A stretch of 64,000 nucleotides of DNA. Origin: Clarkia xantiana subsp. parviflora. Taxonomy: Eukaryota > Streptophyta > Magnoliopsida > Myrtales > Onagraceae. This document shows positions 10,334 through 22,054 of the stretch, one piece after another; position 1 is the first letter of the stretch, and every line of letters begins with the position of its first letter. The stretch is taken from assembly GCA_036873135.1 (NCBI GenBank), contig JAPTYO010000005.1, forward strand, positions 5,062,166 to 5,126,165, written 5' to 3'. The notes beneath the pieces are model-generated. The model made no database searches, was not told where the DNA came from, and saw only the letters and a list, made by a program, of their open reading frames with translations. The position numbers were made by a program, and so were the translations under genes.

Positions 10334-11438
10334 GAGGCTTGTAATGTCACAGTAGTTTTTTTGAAATATTAAGTAATATTTTAATAAATGAATTTCAATT
10401 TTGAGTTTATGATATTACGACGTCATAATGGCTAAATTACATCGAATGGACGGTCTATAAACTAGTCGTAGGAGTGTAAAACCTCCAATAAAATATTTCG
10501 AATGTGGACCTTGCCTCCTCACACGGGCACAGTCGTCTAGATGAATAGGGAACCTAAGCCATGTTAAGACCGGCTAAGAACCATGGTGTTTCGAAAGATA
10601 AACCTGGTTAAGAAAAATGATCATTTGTTTCGGTGATACACGACATGATCATTGTTTTGTAGATCGCCGTGATGAACTATGTTCGTCAATCACCACATTC
10701 TGGGCTAGATAAGAATCTACAATAGCATATGACATTTCCTATTCCTAACAATATGTAAGTTCAAGTTATGCTATCGACGCGCATTTCATAATGCGGTGCC
10801 ACGTTCGACCACGAGGTCAGGCTCCGTTACGCTAGGTGGAATATTTCGAGATTCTTATGGGCGCAACTTCTTCACCTTGAGCGTGTGACTGATCCCGGGT
10901 GCTTACTGAATGAGCACCCGAAGTATCCTTACAACTCATAACTCATATCCAAGGTTGGGTTTAATATTAGCCTCTAGGCGTACGAACGCAGTGCCCGAAC
11001 AAAAAGGCACAGTGACCACGTACTGGATAACTGTTGAGTGTGACTAAGGGTATGAGCAATGGGGATGGTCATGTACACCTGTAATTCTCCGAGTCTTGTA
11101 TGGCCACCAACCGGGTATTAGTTGAAGGTTGTGAATACTTGTGCGGATGCCTTGGAGAAGTGTTCATATGGGGGAAACTAGGCAATTGGAGAATAACAGT
11201 TGACCATGGATACAACGTGGCACTGAGAAGTTACATGTTGATAACAAGTTGGGAATCAACGTTCCACGGACGCTACAACACTCTTAACCGATGAGTAGCA
11301 CGATGTATGTTGTGTATGCCGGTCGCACGGAAAACCTCGTATAGACAACAAGGGAGCTGGACTGGATCGAAGAATCAATGTTGATGTGTTGGTCGACAAC
11401 ATATTAAGAGGCACCCTCCTATTCCGGCAAGTGGGAGC
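10334..11438 (+). mobile_element. Copia 3' UTR with polypurine tract
   Basis: Non-coding, about 1.1 kb. The first half matches 5244-5720. About 10795-11225 is extra relative to that copy, and the end (TTGGGAATCAACGTTCC onward) matches again. It ends in GGCAAGTGGGAGC at 11426-11438, the polypurine tract. The 64-residue frame at 11100-11294 has no recognisable features. Confidence 0.7.
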
Positions 11439-12031
11439 TATTGGCATTTGGTCAGTGGGCCGCCGTAACAGGAGCCCTTTAATATAAGCCCTACATCCTA
11501 AATGTAATTTGGTAATGTCACATTAAGGATTTTTGGTTGGGCCTAAATCCTAATTGACATGAGCGACCGAAAATTGGGCCTCCCCTTTACACATGGCTGG
11601 CCGAACCTAGGGGTTATTCCCTTGGTGGGTTTTAACCCACCACTCTTATAAATAGAGAGTGTTAGGATTTATTTGGGGTTAATCACTTTCTCCCTTTTAA
11701 GTTGAGACAAAAGAAACCCCTCCTCCCTAACACTAAGGTTCGGCCGAAAGTACCAAAAAGCAAGAAGGTGCCAAATTGTTTCAAGCAATTACCCCAGAGA
11801 TCCATCCCAGTGACTGATTGAAAAGAGGCTTTGCTGTGGAGATCATTCCTAGTAGATTGCTCATTCACAAAACTTCCTACAGGACCCGTCTGGCAGACCG
11901 TGAACTCCCTGTCATGTTCGTGAGACTACAGAAAGCAACATAGGTATGCGTGTTCTATTCGTTGCGTAATTCGTTACATAGCATATACCTAGTATTTTTG
12001 TTTCCGTAGTAATCGTCCCCCAATTCCAACA
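11439..12031 (+). mobile_element. Copia 3' LTR (593 bp)
   Basis: Begins TATTGGCATTTGG (first TG mutated to TA) after the polypurine tract and ends CAATTCCAACA at 12031. TATAAATAG is at 11647-11655, with a 9-bp hairpin upstream (11623-11631 TGGTGGGTT with 11634-11642 AACCCACCA). Partner of the LTR at 5895-6488. Confidence 0.85.
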
Positions 12032-13063
12032 ATATATATATATCACTACAAGAAATCATGTCTTTAGTGATAAATATTAAGTGATAAAATAATAAGTAGT
12101 CACTAAATAATAATCAATTAGTGTCAAAATATAAGATATAGTCACAAAAATATATTAATGACTAATTATGAAGTGACAAGTAAATATCAATCACTAACTC
12201 TCTATCACTAACTCTCTATGTTTTGGGACAAAGAAACATCACATTTATATGTAGTTATAAATGTAAACATCAATTTATTCTTTTATCGAACGATTATAAT
12301 TAATCAAAGTTCTCCACTTTACCATTTTCATTCAGTTTCTCTCATTCAGGTAAAAAAAATATACTATTTTCCATTCGCTTTTTGTCTTCTACCTTTTTTT
12401 AAATAAATAAAAAAAAAAAAAAAAAAAAATCTCCTACTTAATTCAAAGCACTCTTTCTAGCCAAAAAAAGAAAAAAAAAAATCAAAGCACTCTTTAATGT
12501 TCCTTACTATCTTATTTCAATATTTGTTTATTTATTTATGTCATTATGCTATATAATAATTAATAATGAATTATCATCATGAATATGATACAAATAAATA
12601 AAATCTTAAATTAGAACATTAATAAACCTATTAGCCTTGATGAACTCTAGATTGCAAATGTGGCATTAACTCCTTGTCAAATATATTTTTAGAAAAACAA
12701 TGTTGAACTATAATTTTTTTTTTTTTTTTAATTATTAGGTTAGATTTATCCTAAATAGTTAATTACTCGTTTACCCTTTATAATTCAATTAGTCCAATAA
12801 TAATATTAATAACAAATATTAATAAATATATGATATATTTTCTGTTGGTTATGGTTTTTTTTGCCGATACAAATTTTTTTAATTTAAGATTTTATTTTTA
12901 CCATATTCGAGATGATATCTTTTTAAGGCCAATTATTCGAGATGATATTTCATTATTGTATATAACATCTGACATATTATTATAGAAAACAACCTTCATC
13001 TCCTCTCAAGACATTATTCAGAAGCTCTCTAACTTCTGAATAGATTTTCCTCGGCCGGAGAAG

Positions 13064-14339
13064 ATGACTCCCTCTCTCGATCTAAAAACCGAAGGGAAGT
13101 CACTGCTCTCGCAAACTCTCCCATCGGCCATGAGCATGGAGCAACTCTTCTCCATCATAAGCCTAAGCCTAAGCCAAAGCCGGAAGCCCTACCACAGCGG
13201 ATGGCCTTGTTCAACCTCGCTTTCATCCCATGCTTCGCCTCCGCCTCGCCAAATCGCGGAGTCCGCCTCACCCGCTTGCCCCTCATGTCCTCCCGTACAC
13301 CCTCACCACCACCACCACCACCCCCGAGACCGCACAAGGAACCCCCACCACCACAACAACCGCCTCCACGGGGTTCCACGCGCCACCACACGCGTACACG
13401 CGCCGTCACGCGCCGACACGTGCGACACAAGCGCCTCCACACGCGCTCCACGCGCGCCCACGCGCCGTCCACTAGTCACTCACGCGCTCAATGCAGCTGC
13501 GCGTGCCATCCACGCGCTGCCTTGTGCGCCAACGCGTGGCTGTACGCGCTAGCACGTGCCTCCACCCGCCGCCACGGCCCACCTCTGCTACCCCAATGTC
13601 GTGCGCCTACGCCCCTCCACGCGCTGTCGTGGATGCTGTTCACCGTTTTAAGCTCAAACGTGACTACATCTTGACGGTACAGCCCACTACTTCCGCCCCT
13701 CTAACCCCTTCCAGTCGAACCCATAGATCGTCAGAACCAACACTCTGTACATCGAACGTCCCACTGCATGACTTATACCCTTCGGGGTATCCACGATATG
13801 ACTCCGGTCGTATCTCATTTCCATCATCTCCTCGCGGAGAATCAGAGTATTTCTTTGGTACCCCCCTTGCGCTAGTCCTTCGCGGATGTTCCTATGGCCG
13901 GGGCGCCTTACAGAAATACTCTACACAGTCATGCGGTAAACGTCGTTTATGTACAAAGCTGTCTGCGTTTCAGATATACTATGGATCTGGTCTGGTATCG
14001 CTTGGTGCAGGTCATTTGTTGGCTATGTCAGTCCCAAGGGAGGTTCTCTTACCCTCCGAAGGATTGCGTACTCTACTGTTTCAGACGGTCCCTCCTCTCC
14101 AAGCTTCTATCATTTGCCTGGGGTCATATCCATCAATAAGCCGATTTTTTGTTTTAGTTTGTTCATCATCACCTGTATTACTATTTCCTGCTCTGTTATT
14201 TTTGTCTTCTTTGTTTGGGCCCCATCTGTTCTACTTGTTCGGGTATTGGACGTCAACCAATACGTCCAGAGCAGTTACGGACTCATTGGTAGATTGTAAT
14301 AGTATTTTTAATTCAATAAATTTGGCACACTTGAGATAA
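13064..14339 (+). other. GC-rich core of the CACTA-like element, possible captured host exons
   Basis: Overlapping open frames run on both strands. The clearest on the plus strand are 13064-13552 (162 codons; serine-rich start, then proline, histidine and arginine) and 13491-14339 (282 codons). Bases 13300-13640 are very rich in C and in the word CACGCG, so frames stay open by composition. After 13640 the base use becomes ordinary, and a T-rich AG precedes 14160. I recognise no domain. It resembles plant 5' exon/UTR sequence, and CACTA elements are known to capture host pieces, but this is only an inference from the base composition step inside an AT-rich transposon. It may equally be non-coding. 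Confidence 0.3.
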
Positions 14340-14591
14340 AAAAAAAAAATATCCCACCACTCCACCGTAAATATCTATCTACACCAATTTTATTATTATT
14401 ATTATTATTATATAGAGATCTTCCGCATATATCTCTCACTAACTTTAAAAGATTTGGTTATCTCCGTCATTCCTAAAATTTCTCTCACGTAACCACCAAA
14501 TAAAACTATTTACCAGCATATCTCTATTAATTAAACTACTTGCTGATTTCTATCTAAAAATGTCGAGAGCATATGGTTTCTTCGATTTTTT

Positions 14592-14822
14592 TTGTTTGCT
14601 CCAGGAGTTATGAAATTCAAGAAAAAAACGAAAGAGTGCCAGCTGAAGCGTAGATTGAAACCAGATGAATTGCATTTCCAGAATGCTAAGGTACTCGACT
14701 TGTTTCCCACACTTTGTGAAGAAACAAAACTGACATTCTTGTCGATATCGAACACGTCTACGATAACTAGATTTCTCGATCTTCAGTTACTTCCTTTGTT
14801 CTCATTATTTCCATCACTTTAA
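14592..14822 (+). other. Short open frame in CACTA-like element, unrecognised
   Basis: 76 codons including a lysine-rich start (MKFKKKTKECQLKRRLKPDE), then LHFQNAKVLDLFPTLCEETK. The sequence around 14600 reads like coding sequence bounded by AT-rich DNA, and GT after AATGCTAAG (about 14690) could be a splice donor. No family is recognised. The AT-rich remainder 14823-15440 holds AT runs and no gene. Confidence 0.2.
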
Positions 14823-15255
14823 TTATTTCACGGAACATAATGCAGAGTAGCTTTTCAGGTCGAAAGCTATATATTTTTTTTGTTATTATGTAGGACACCC
14901 TACAACTAGGCTATATATGGCTTGAGGAGATGTATATAAAAACACTTTATTGGTCGACAGAGATGCTACTTGTTTTTTCATTCCGCGTCTATTTCATAGT
15001 CTGTGTATCAATATAAATATGTATTTTTTTTAGTACTTTTACTGTATCGATTCAGACTTATATGATCTTACAAGATCACACATTACGGATTTTGTAAATG
15101 GGAGTTTTATTTTGTTCATATATATATATATACACACATATATGAATATACTATTTATTATCAATAGTTTTGTTCAATTAATAGTAATCCGTGAACATTG
15201 TTGGTTTGTTATTTAATTTCTTTTTAGTAGTAATAAAGTTAATTAGAAATTAAAA

Positions 15256-15292
<37 letters not shown>

Positions 15293-15471
15293 CATATTCA
15301 TGTAGTGGCTATTTTGTCATTTAGTTAGTATTTCATTTAGCAACCTATGATATTGTGACTACCCTGTGATAATTTTTATTTTGGTCACTAAATGACTAAT
15401 TCATTTAGTGACTGCTTTCTAAACTTCTGTGACCATTATTTTAATCACAAAAGATATGTCCTGATGTAGTG

Positions 15472-16230
15472 AGGTAACTAGTTTGGGTGGTTGAGCTCAA
15501 GTTCACTACAAGGGATCAAGATCCAAAAAATTAACTAACAGACTGAGCGAAAAACTGACGGTATATGTCGAGTCTTTCTCGTGAAGGTCGAAATCAAACA
15601 TTGGCGCCGTTTGTGGGAAATGCTACAAAAGTCATGGCGTATCACTCTTTTCCAAGACCACTAGCAAATGAGATTTGGGTGGATCACCATTCCCGTTTAT
15701 CCTACAAGGGGATTACACCAACAACCCTCATCCTCCACCTGCCCCTGAATAGCCTCTTCCCGAAGAGTTATCTCGTTAGCTTTCTAACCAAAGAGTATAT
15801 GTGACCCATGAACTACTAGAAGAAATATATGTTCTCTCAGAATATAAGAAGGCATTACATTCTTAAGGGAAATATAATCCCATATCTATGCAACAGAACT
15901 CTCACATTCCCTATGCAGCTTGTCTTACAACTTCTGGCCATGACCATGGAATAAATGCCCATCCGCAGCAACATCAACATCGAATTCTACCTCAACATCA
16001 CTTCTACTCCTCATACTACCAGACGAATTATGACGGGGGCTCAGGAAGCAACCATCACACACCAAGTTATGTCAGATACCTCCCCCATCTTTCATAACAA
16101 AGTAGGGAGCCACCACCTCTCCTTCCTTGGAAGAGTGGCCACATATCCTCTCCTCCTAGCATGTTAATGAAGAAGGTAGTCCTTCCCCCACTAGGGGAGG
16201 ACCAGTCCCTTGATCTCTAGCTTAAAGGTG
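15472..16230 (+). pseudogene. Gypsy (Tat-like) 5' end: LTR tail, primer site, decayed gag start
   Basis: At 15601-15617 TTGGCGCCGTTTGTGGG follows AAATCAAACA, the usual junction of a plant Tat LTR end and its primer binding site. An ATG at 15634 starts a frame (MAYHSFPRPLANEIWVDHHS) that soon shifts. From about 15715 another frame is rich in Pro, His and Gln (NPHPPPAPEQPLPEE, then QQHQHRILPQHHFYSSYY at 15970-16030), like the low-complexity N-terminus of plant gypsy Gag. No capsid or later domains are found. The LTR itself is cut by the right end of the CACTA-like element at 15471. Bases 16230-16640 show nothing recognisable. Confidence 0.5.
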
Positions 16231-16639
16231 GTCAAGCCGAACTACCATACTCATCAGCAATGAAGAAGTGGTCATGCCTGACCATTATACCCTTCTCAGT
16301 CGGAGAGATAGAAACAAACATCACATACACATCCGCCTCATCTATCGATTCCAGGCTAGGCCCTTGGTAAATTTTCACACCCCTGATTTGTGAACCTTCT
16401 GTTATATACCGAGAAATGTTATACAAACTTTTACCATCTCCTCGGATCAGAAGAGGGATCCTTGTAGGGAAGAATATCTACCAATGGTGTGATTACCACA
16501 AGGCTAGGGTGACGATACAAATAATTTAAGAGACTTATTTATGGATTTATATATATTGATTTGAAGGGGCTCTCTTAAAAAAATTGTGGCAAACAGGAGG
16601 ACCACTCTGACGGTCAGATACACCCAGTCTGATTCTTAA

Positions 16640-17015
16640 CTTCTACTTTCACTCTTCGAGAGTAGCAAAAACGTTTGACTTATACTTCAATAAGTAGAGC
16701 CATAGCTACTGAAATCATCAATAACGTAGAACCTGGATCCGCCAAATGATAAAACTAGAGCTGGCCCTCAAACATTTGTATGGACCATTTCCAACCGCTC
16801 CTTCTTTGGCTCCCTTTGGGTCTTTGTGAAACAAACTCGTTTCTACTTCCCCATAAAATATCTTTCACAGAGTCCCATTTCAACACATTTCAAGCCCTCT
16901 AAAGCTCTCTTCTCCACCAACATCTTTATTCATTTAACACTCATGTGTCCGAGTCTGTTATGCCACAAACATGAATTCGAAGCACTCTCCTGAATAGTAG
17001 CCGCGTTTATACACA
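16640..17015 (-). pseudogene. Copia integrase N-terminus and core remnant
   Basis: Read on the minus strand, the sequence gives LWHNRLGHMS (about 16944-16973), the histidine part of the copia integrase zinc-binding region. It continues as LEGLKCVEMGLCERYF, then HTNV followed by a stop and GPA, and VIDDFSSYG. The last motif contains the second aspartate region of the DDE core. Stops and no long open frame show an old copy. It belongs to a different copia lineage from the non-coding-spacer family, since this integrase is kept. About 17020-17630 lies between this piece and the upstream piece of the same gene and shows no recognisable coding sequence. Confidence 0.6.
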
Positions 17016-17628
17016 CTTCGATGGTGTATAAGTTTATATATTTAAGATCGCGTGCTACAACCATAGTTAAGTGATTATGCCTTCGGGTTGATGGAATCTC
17101 CAATCAGCTCGATGTCGCGGGTCGTTTCTAGTTCATGTTAAGGGGTTATGTCGAAGACGCCATAAACGGGAATAAATAATCCATTCGATAAGTCGGGGAT
17201 TGAACGTTAAAATGGAAACCTTGATAAGTTTGAGAGTTCTCAAAGAACCAAAAGAAGAAAATTTCCTCACAAAAAATGAATTCAAACTTTATTAAATTTG
17301 GCCAGTACTTAAGGTGGATATTTAAAAGAAACCCTAATGGACTTATCTAATGAAGCTTGGTTTTTTTAAGACAATTAGACTCGTAATGACCTAATTAAGC
17401 TAACCCAAACAATTGTACCCATGGGCTAAACGGCCAACACATAAATTCAGTTTGGTAATTGTAGAAAAACACTTCAACAAACTAAAGACAATGAATTATA
17501 AATAACATAAGTCTTGGAGAGTGTCTTAGATCTTCATGTCTATTTGTGTTCGTCCGTCTTCATCTCATGTTCGCCTTAGGGCTGCGCACATCACATAGCA
17601 CCCTTCTTGATCTTCTAAGAACCCTTCT

Positions 17629-17688
17629 CAAACTCTGCTGCATAAACTGTGCTATCTAGTTGACCAACCGAAATCAGATTCTTCTTGA
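17629..17688 (-). pseudogene. Copia pre-integrase fragment (KNLISVGQL)
   Basis: On the minus strand it reads KKNLISVGQLDSTVYAA, the conserved segment between protease and integrase in copia polyproteins. It fits as the upstream continuation of the integrase remnant at 16640-17015. The minus-strand LTR at 17689 cuts it. Confidence 0.55.
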
Positions 17689-18276
17689 TGTTGGAATTAG
17701 AGGAGGATTACTACGGAAATAAAACCATAAGGTACATGCTATGTAACGAATTATGCAGCGGAAAGAACTCACATACCTATATTGTTTTCCGTAGTCCCAG
17801 GAACGTGACAGGAGTTCACACGGTCTGCTGGACGGGTCCTATTGGAACTCTTGTGAAGGAACAGTCTACGAGGAGTGGTCTCCACAGCAAAGCCTCTTTC
17901 AATCGATCACTGGGATGGATCTTCGGGGTAATTGCTTGAAGAAATTTGGCACCTCCTTGCTCTATGTGAGGTTCAGCCGAAACTTGGTGTGTAGGGAAGA
18001 ATGATTTCTTTTGTCTCAGCTTAAAGTGAGAAATTTATTAACCCCAAATCCATAACACTCTATTTATAAGAGGTGGTGGGTTAAAATCCACCAAGGGTAT
18101 TAACCTAAGGTTCGGCCGGCCATGTTAAAGGGGAGGCCTAATTTTGGGCCTCTCATGTCAATTGGAATTTAGGCCTAGCCCAAAACCCTAATGTGACATT
18201 ACCCAATTAACACTTAGGATGTTGGGCTTATATTAAAGGGCTCCTAATACAGCGGCCCATTAACCAAATGCCAACA
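17689..18276 (-). mobile_element. Copia 3' LTR of element C (588 bp)
   Basis: On the plus strand it begins TGTTGGAATTAG and ends AAATGCCAACA, the reverse complement of the LTR type at 5895-6488 and 11439-12031. The TATA region is near 18062 (ATTTATAAG), with the inverted repeat TGGTGGGTT/AATCCACCA next to it. The sequence beyond 18276 is the matching 3' UTR, so this is the 3' LTR of a minus-strand element. Confidence 0.85.
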
Positions 18277-18510
18277 GCTCTACTCGCCGGAATGGGAGGG
18301 TGACTGTTAATATGTTGTCGACCAACACATCAACATTTATTCTTCGATCCATTCTAGCTTCTGAATTGTTCATATGAGGTTTGCCGTGCGACCGGCAGAC
18401 ACAACGGACATCGTGCTACTCATCGGTTAAGAGTGTTGTAGCGTCCGCGGAACGTTGATTCACAACATGTTATCAACTTGTTTCTTCTTTGTGCCGTGAT
18501 GTACATGATG
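18277..18510 (-). mobile_element. Copia element C: last part of 3' UTR
   Basis: Reverse complement of about 11205-11438, including the polypurine tract region beside the LTR and the GGAACGTTGATT word. It breaks off near 18510, where the Tat-like element begins. The rest of this 3' UTR and the RNase H end (about 1.2 kb) are not found on the other side of the insertion. Confidence 0.65.
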
Positions 18511-19258
18511 GGACGTAGATATCGGGGCGGCTGGACGTCGATCTGAATGCCTATCCCACGGGTTAAATTCCTCTCCTTACGATCTGTTTCCTTTCGCTCT
18601 TCTTGTAATCCACCCGTTTGCTAACCTGCACGAGTGGTAAGCCGGGGGTGGAACCGGCGAACCCTCTCTGATGCTTAAATTAGTACAGTATTCTAGAGAG
18701 AGAAACTAGAGAGAAGGCAGAGCTCAAATGTGCAAGAATTCATCATGTGTCAAATGAGAGGAACTTGGGCACTATATATAGGCCTCAAGGGAGATTAAAG
18801 CGGTTAATGACGCCGTTAACTCCTAAACGTACTTTATTAGTGGATAATGAAAGGTTAAAGCCCTTGTAAGCATGGGAGAGTTCGTAGTGTTGTGTAAGGG
18901 TTAGATGTGAGAAATGGTGTCGGTTCTTGGTGAGGCGTGACCCGGACGACTGTCTCTCTGATGTCGCGTACACCCCTTGGTCGGGCATATTATGTCATCT
19001 GGAAGTGGTACTGAGACATTGGAGGTCGGACAAAGCAATTCGACCTCCAAGACCTGAGGTCGGATAGCTGGTCCGATCTCCCTTAGGGGAGATTGGACCA
19101 GTAGAAGGTCCGGATGGGTTTTTTTTTTCCCGCCAGTGCCTTTTCTTTCTGTGGGTGACGTGTTCGGGTCAATTATTTTTTATTTATAATCGAGTGTGGG
19201 GTTATCGTGATAGTACAATCCGAACTAAAACGGGTCCAAATCGGGCTTATATCCATAA
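18511..19258 (-). mobile_element. Gypsy1 LTR (3' LTR on minus strand)
   Basis: The right edge is set by TATCCATAA at 19258, aligned with TATCCATCA of the Gypsy2 LTR. The left edge is approximate. A TATATATAGGCC box lies near 18775. Bases 19020-19120 contain paired arms (GGTCCGATCTCCC, GGGGAGATTGGACC). Sequence is diverged from the other two Tat LTRs but collinear. Confidence 0.6.
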
Positions 19259-21280
19259 TTTGCCCCCGAGTCAAACAATGGTCTAACCCTTGATTGACTC
19301 TATTTTGCGATGGGATGAGACGCTCAATTTGGATCCGTTGTTTACCTTTGATGATCTTACCACATGTTCGTGCGAGCGACGCTGAGTCTTTTCCCTTGCT
19401 TCTCAAAGAATAGGAAAACCTAGACATTAGCATGAGCATGTGTGTGAATATAGATATATCATGGACATGAACGTGTGTACTAGCGTATATGCAAGTAAAA
19501 ACATAGGCACGGATGCGGGTGTAAACGTTTTGAAATCGTAGACATGAACATGCGAACGTTGAGTGTACGCGTGTGCGAGCGTCAGGGTTATCAACGTAAT
19601 GCAGTCATATACATGTATGTGAATGTATTGAGTGTGCATATGGATGTAAGTATGATTACATGGCAATCATTGATACAAATGTCTAAGTGTTGAACACGTG
19701 TGAGTGTAAGAATGTGTTTGCTAACATGCACACGGATATAAGCATGGATATGGATGCGAGTGCATCCACCCTCATGTTTATGTACCTCATCTTGGTACGT
19801 CGATGCGCGTGTGTGTTGTGACCATAGTAGTTATACTTAATTTCCGGGGGTGGGCTGTTACTCCTCATGTTGTTATGTCGACGCGCGCGTGCACTGCGCT
19901 ACGCCTGTAGCCGGCATGTCTTGCGTATGTCTCCTAATTTACTTACGTAAGGGGATGAACATGATCGCATGTTCACATCTTGATTGGAGGGAGCATGATT
20001 TCTTCCAAACAGGAAAGAAAGCACCCATTGTGGCGGCTCAGTTTGCAAGGCGTTTGTTCAATCCGCTGGGAGCCCTAGGGTTGACTCCTGCAGACTTCGG
20101 CTTTTATCTTAACTGTTTTATGGGGAAGCTTTTCGGCCGGGCTAGTAGCATTCTTGAAAATGCCCTCCCCAAATGGGTGAGTAGTGTTGTGAGCCATAAC
20201 TTCATTGACAAGGCGCGTGCCTAATTGTGTTTTTCATATTCGTGGTTGAGTGATATCACCCTTTGGTCGGGTGTACGTTGCAGTTGAACGTCGATCCATG
20301 CAAAAAGGCATTAGATCACGTTTCCAACTCATGTCGCCCCCTTTTTTTAGCAGGGGGTCGTGGGAGAGTTTTCCTCGCGTGACTCCAACTCTTTTGATTT
20401 TGAGTGAGTTTAGGTGCCTTGTTATTTGTTTGTGATCTTGAGCAGTTTTTTGTTCTTTTCTAGAACATGGGGAATGAGATTGATTACTTGTTTTCCTTGT
20501 TGTGTTGATCCTCCCCAGGGGTTCTCCCCCACCCCCCTTAGAGATCAATCTCTTTACAGAGTATATCTTCATTTTTCTGAGACACTTGCTCGCCTTTGTG
20601 TCGTGTCACTATGCTTTTTTGCGTTCGACCATATTCTTATGTCGATATTTTGAACTTGCCTCCTCATTTCTAGAGCAGGTGCCCCCGAGTTGGCTTGGGG
20701 GTTGTTATGATTTGTATCGACTCTGACTGTCTATTATTGGTTGCTGGCTTTCTCCTATATTCCGTATGTTTCAACTTCGTGTTTGTGAAGTTGGGCTTCT
20801 TTCTTTGGTAGCATGTTGTTCATGTGGGTTTGATGGTGACTTTGAAGGTGTCTCCTTTGGCATACACATGGGGTCGTGGGATTAACCATTGCGTAGAAGT
20901 TCTTACTTTTGGTGATGGGTATAACCATCACCTTTTATTGAGATTCCTTTCTTTTGCCACGGCTTCAACTAAGATAGTAAATTTTTGCTTGAAAGTTTGG
21001 TGGAGACTGATCTCGAGTTAGCCTTCACGGGTATCAGAGTTGTGGTCGTTGTGGGGATCATTTCTTTATATGCCCTTGAAGGCGTTTTCCATGTTTCTCC
21101 GATTTGTGGTTGATTTCGTGGAATAAAGAGGTTGGCCTCATAATGAGGATGACTCTTATATGGTCTCATCCAGGAATGTTGAAATATAAGTGCAGACTTT
21201 TGATGAGTATATGAAGGGTATTGGTTTTCCCTTTGTCTTGAATCTCCTTTTAAGGTTAGACGTAGCTTCTTGAGGTTCGT
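19259..21280. mobile_element. Gypsy1 interior, left part, no recognised gene
   Basis: Starts with TTTGCCCCCGAGTCAA (polypurine tract on the minus strand). Bases 19430-19830 are rich in ATG/GTG alternations with no clear unit. The only notable plus-strand frame is 19850-20224 (124 codons), which contains FARRLFNPLGALGLTPADFG but matches no family I know. It is flanked by non-coding sequence. Confidence 0.5.
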
Positions 21281-21284
21281 GGTC

Positions 21285-21505
21285 GTAATAGCATCTTCAC
21301 GATGTATGTACTTGATAGATGTTTCACGATTTGTGGACATGATAGCCGTCATGCGTTGTGTGGACACGATAGACACTTCACGGTGTGTGGACATGATAGC
21401 CACTTCGCGATGTGTGGACATGATACCCACTTCGCGGTGTGTGGGAAAGATAGCCTCTTTGCGGTGTGTTGACATGATAGCCACTTCGCGATGTATGGAG
21501 TTGTG
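21285..21505. repeat. 27-bp tandem repeats in Gypsy1
   Basis: About eight diverged copies of a unit like GATAGCCACTTCGCGATGTG plus TGGACAT. Because 27 is a multiple of three, frames stay open on both strands (minus-strand 9-residue motif MSTHREVAI), which is a composition effect. Confidence 0.85.
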
Positions 21506-21749
21506 CTTTTGCATTCCATGCTTATTAACGGTCCTGTCATAAATGTTTTAACATTATGTTTTTATATCATGAGTAGTATTTCATACCTTAGTTGCTATAG
21601 TTACCTTTTATTTAGGCTATGTTTGTTGGATTTTGTCCCCGCATCTTGTCTTGTCGGATGTTGTATCATTTATTCTTTTGGGATGTCCTCTTCATGAGTT
21701 GAGCTTTTCAATGCGGAAGGCCGATTCTTGTCAAAAGTAGTGCTTGATG

Positions 21750-21850
21750 ATGTTCAAGTCAGATGCATGCAGAGGTTGCGCGAGGGCGACATGCAAGATA
21801 GAATGCAAGCAGAGGTCATGTGAGGGCGACATGCAAGATAGTAAAGTTTG
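21750..21850. repeat. Short direct repeat in Gypsy1
   Basis: Two to three copies of a word of about 36 bp containing GCAGAGGT, GAGGGCGACATGCAAGATAG. Lies between the 27-bp array and the palindromic array. Confidence 0.75.
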
Positions 21851-22054
21851 TCAAAGGTCGCATTGGGCGACTTACAAGGCGTTTCTTCTCCATTGGTCGT
21901 TTTGCATGACTTGTCATTTGTTTGCTTGTTGCCGTGTTTCTTCTCTTGTGTCGAAATCTTCTTCTTTTGCTATATTGGATATGAGTCATTCCTGCATTTT
22001 TATCATAATAATTTTTGCATATTTGATATATATTTATATGTATATTGAAAAGTT

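Larger units (their letters stand above)
5895..12031 (+). mobile_element. Copia element B, LTR to LTR, defective
   Basis: Order: LTR 5895-6488, gag (N-terminus missing), non-coding spacer, integrase C-terminal tail, RT, RNase H, 3' UTR, polypurine tract and LTR 11439-12031. Protease and integrase core are absent. With 4452-5894 to its left it forms a row in which one LTR is shared by two bodies, as produced by recombination between LTRs. Confidence 0.8.
12044..15471. mobile_element. CACTA-type (CMC/EnSpm) DNA transposon, non-autonomous
   Basis: Left end CACTACAAGAAATCATGTCT; right end, read inward from 15471, CACTACATCAGGACATATCT. Short GTCACTA/TAGTGAC words crowd the first and last 150 bp (for example 12065-12190 and 15360-15450), like the subterminal repeats of CACTA elements. 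CACTA elements are moved by an EnSpm-type transposase, for which I see no coding sequence here. A 3-bp target duplication is not visible (TAT on the left, AGG on the right), so either end may be mutated. Length about 3.4 kb; the interior is AT-rich apart from a GC-rich core. Confidence 0.7.

Noticed and set aside
12218..12406. 62-codon frame at the left end of the CACTA-like element
   Set aside because: AT-rich chance frame ending in poly-A sequence; no motif.
13155..13472. Minus-strand glycine- and arginine-rich frame in the CACTA core
   Set aside because: Open only because the block is GC-rich; the other strand is open too, and no domain is seen.
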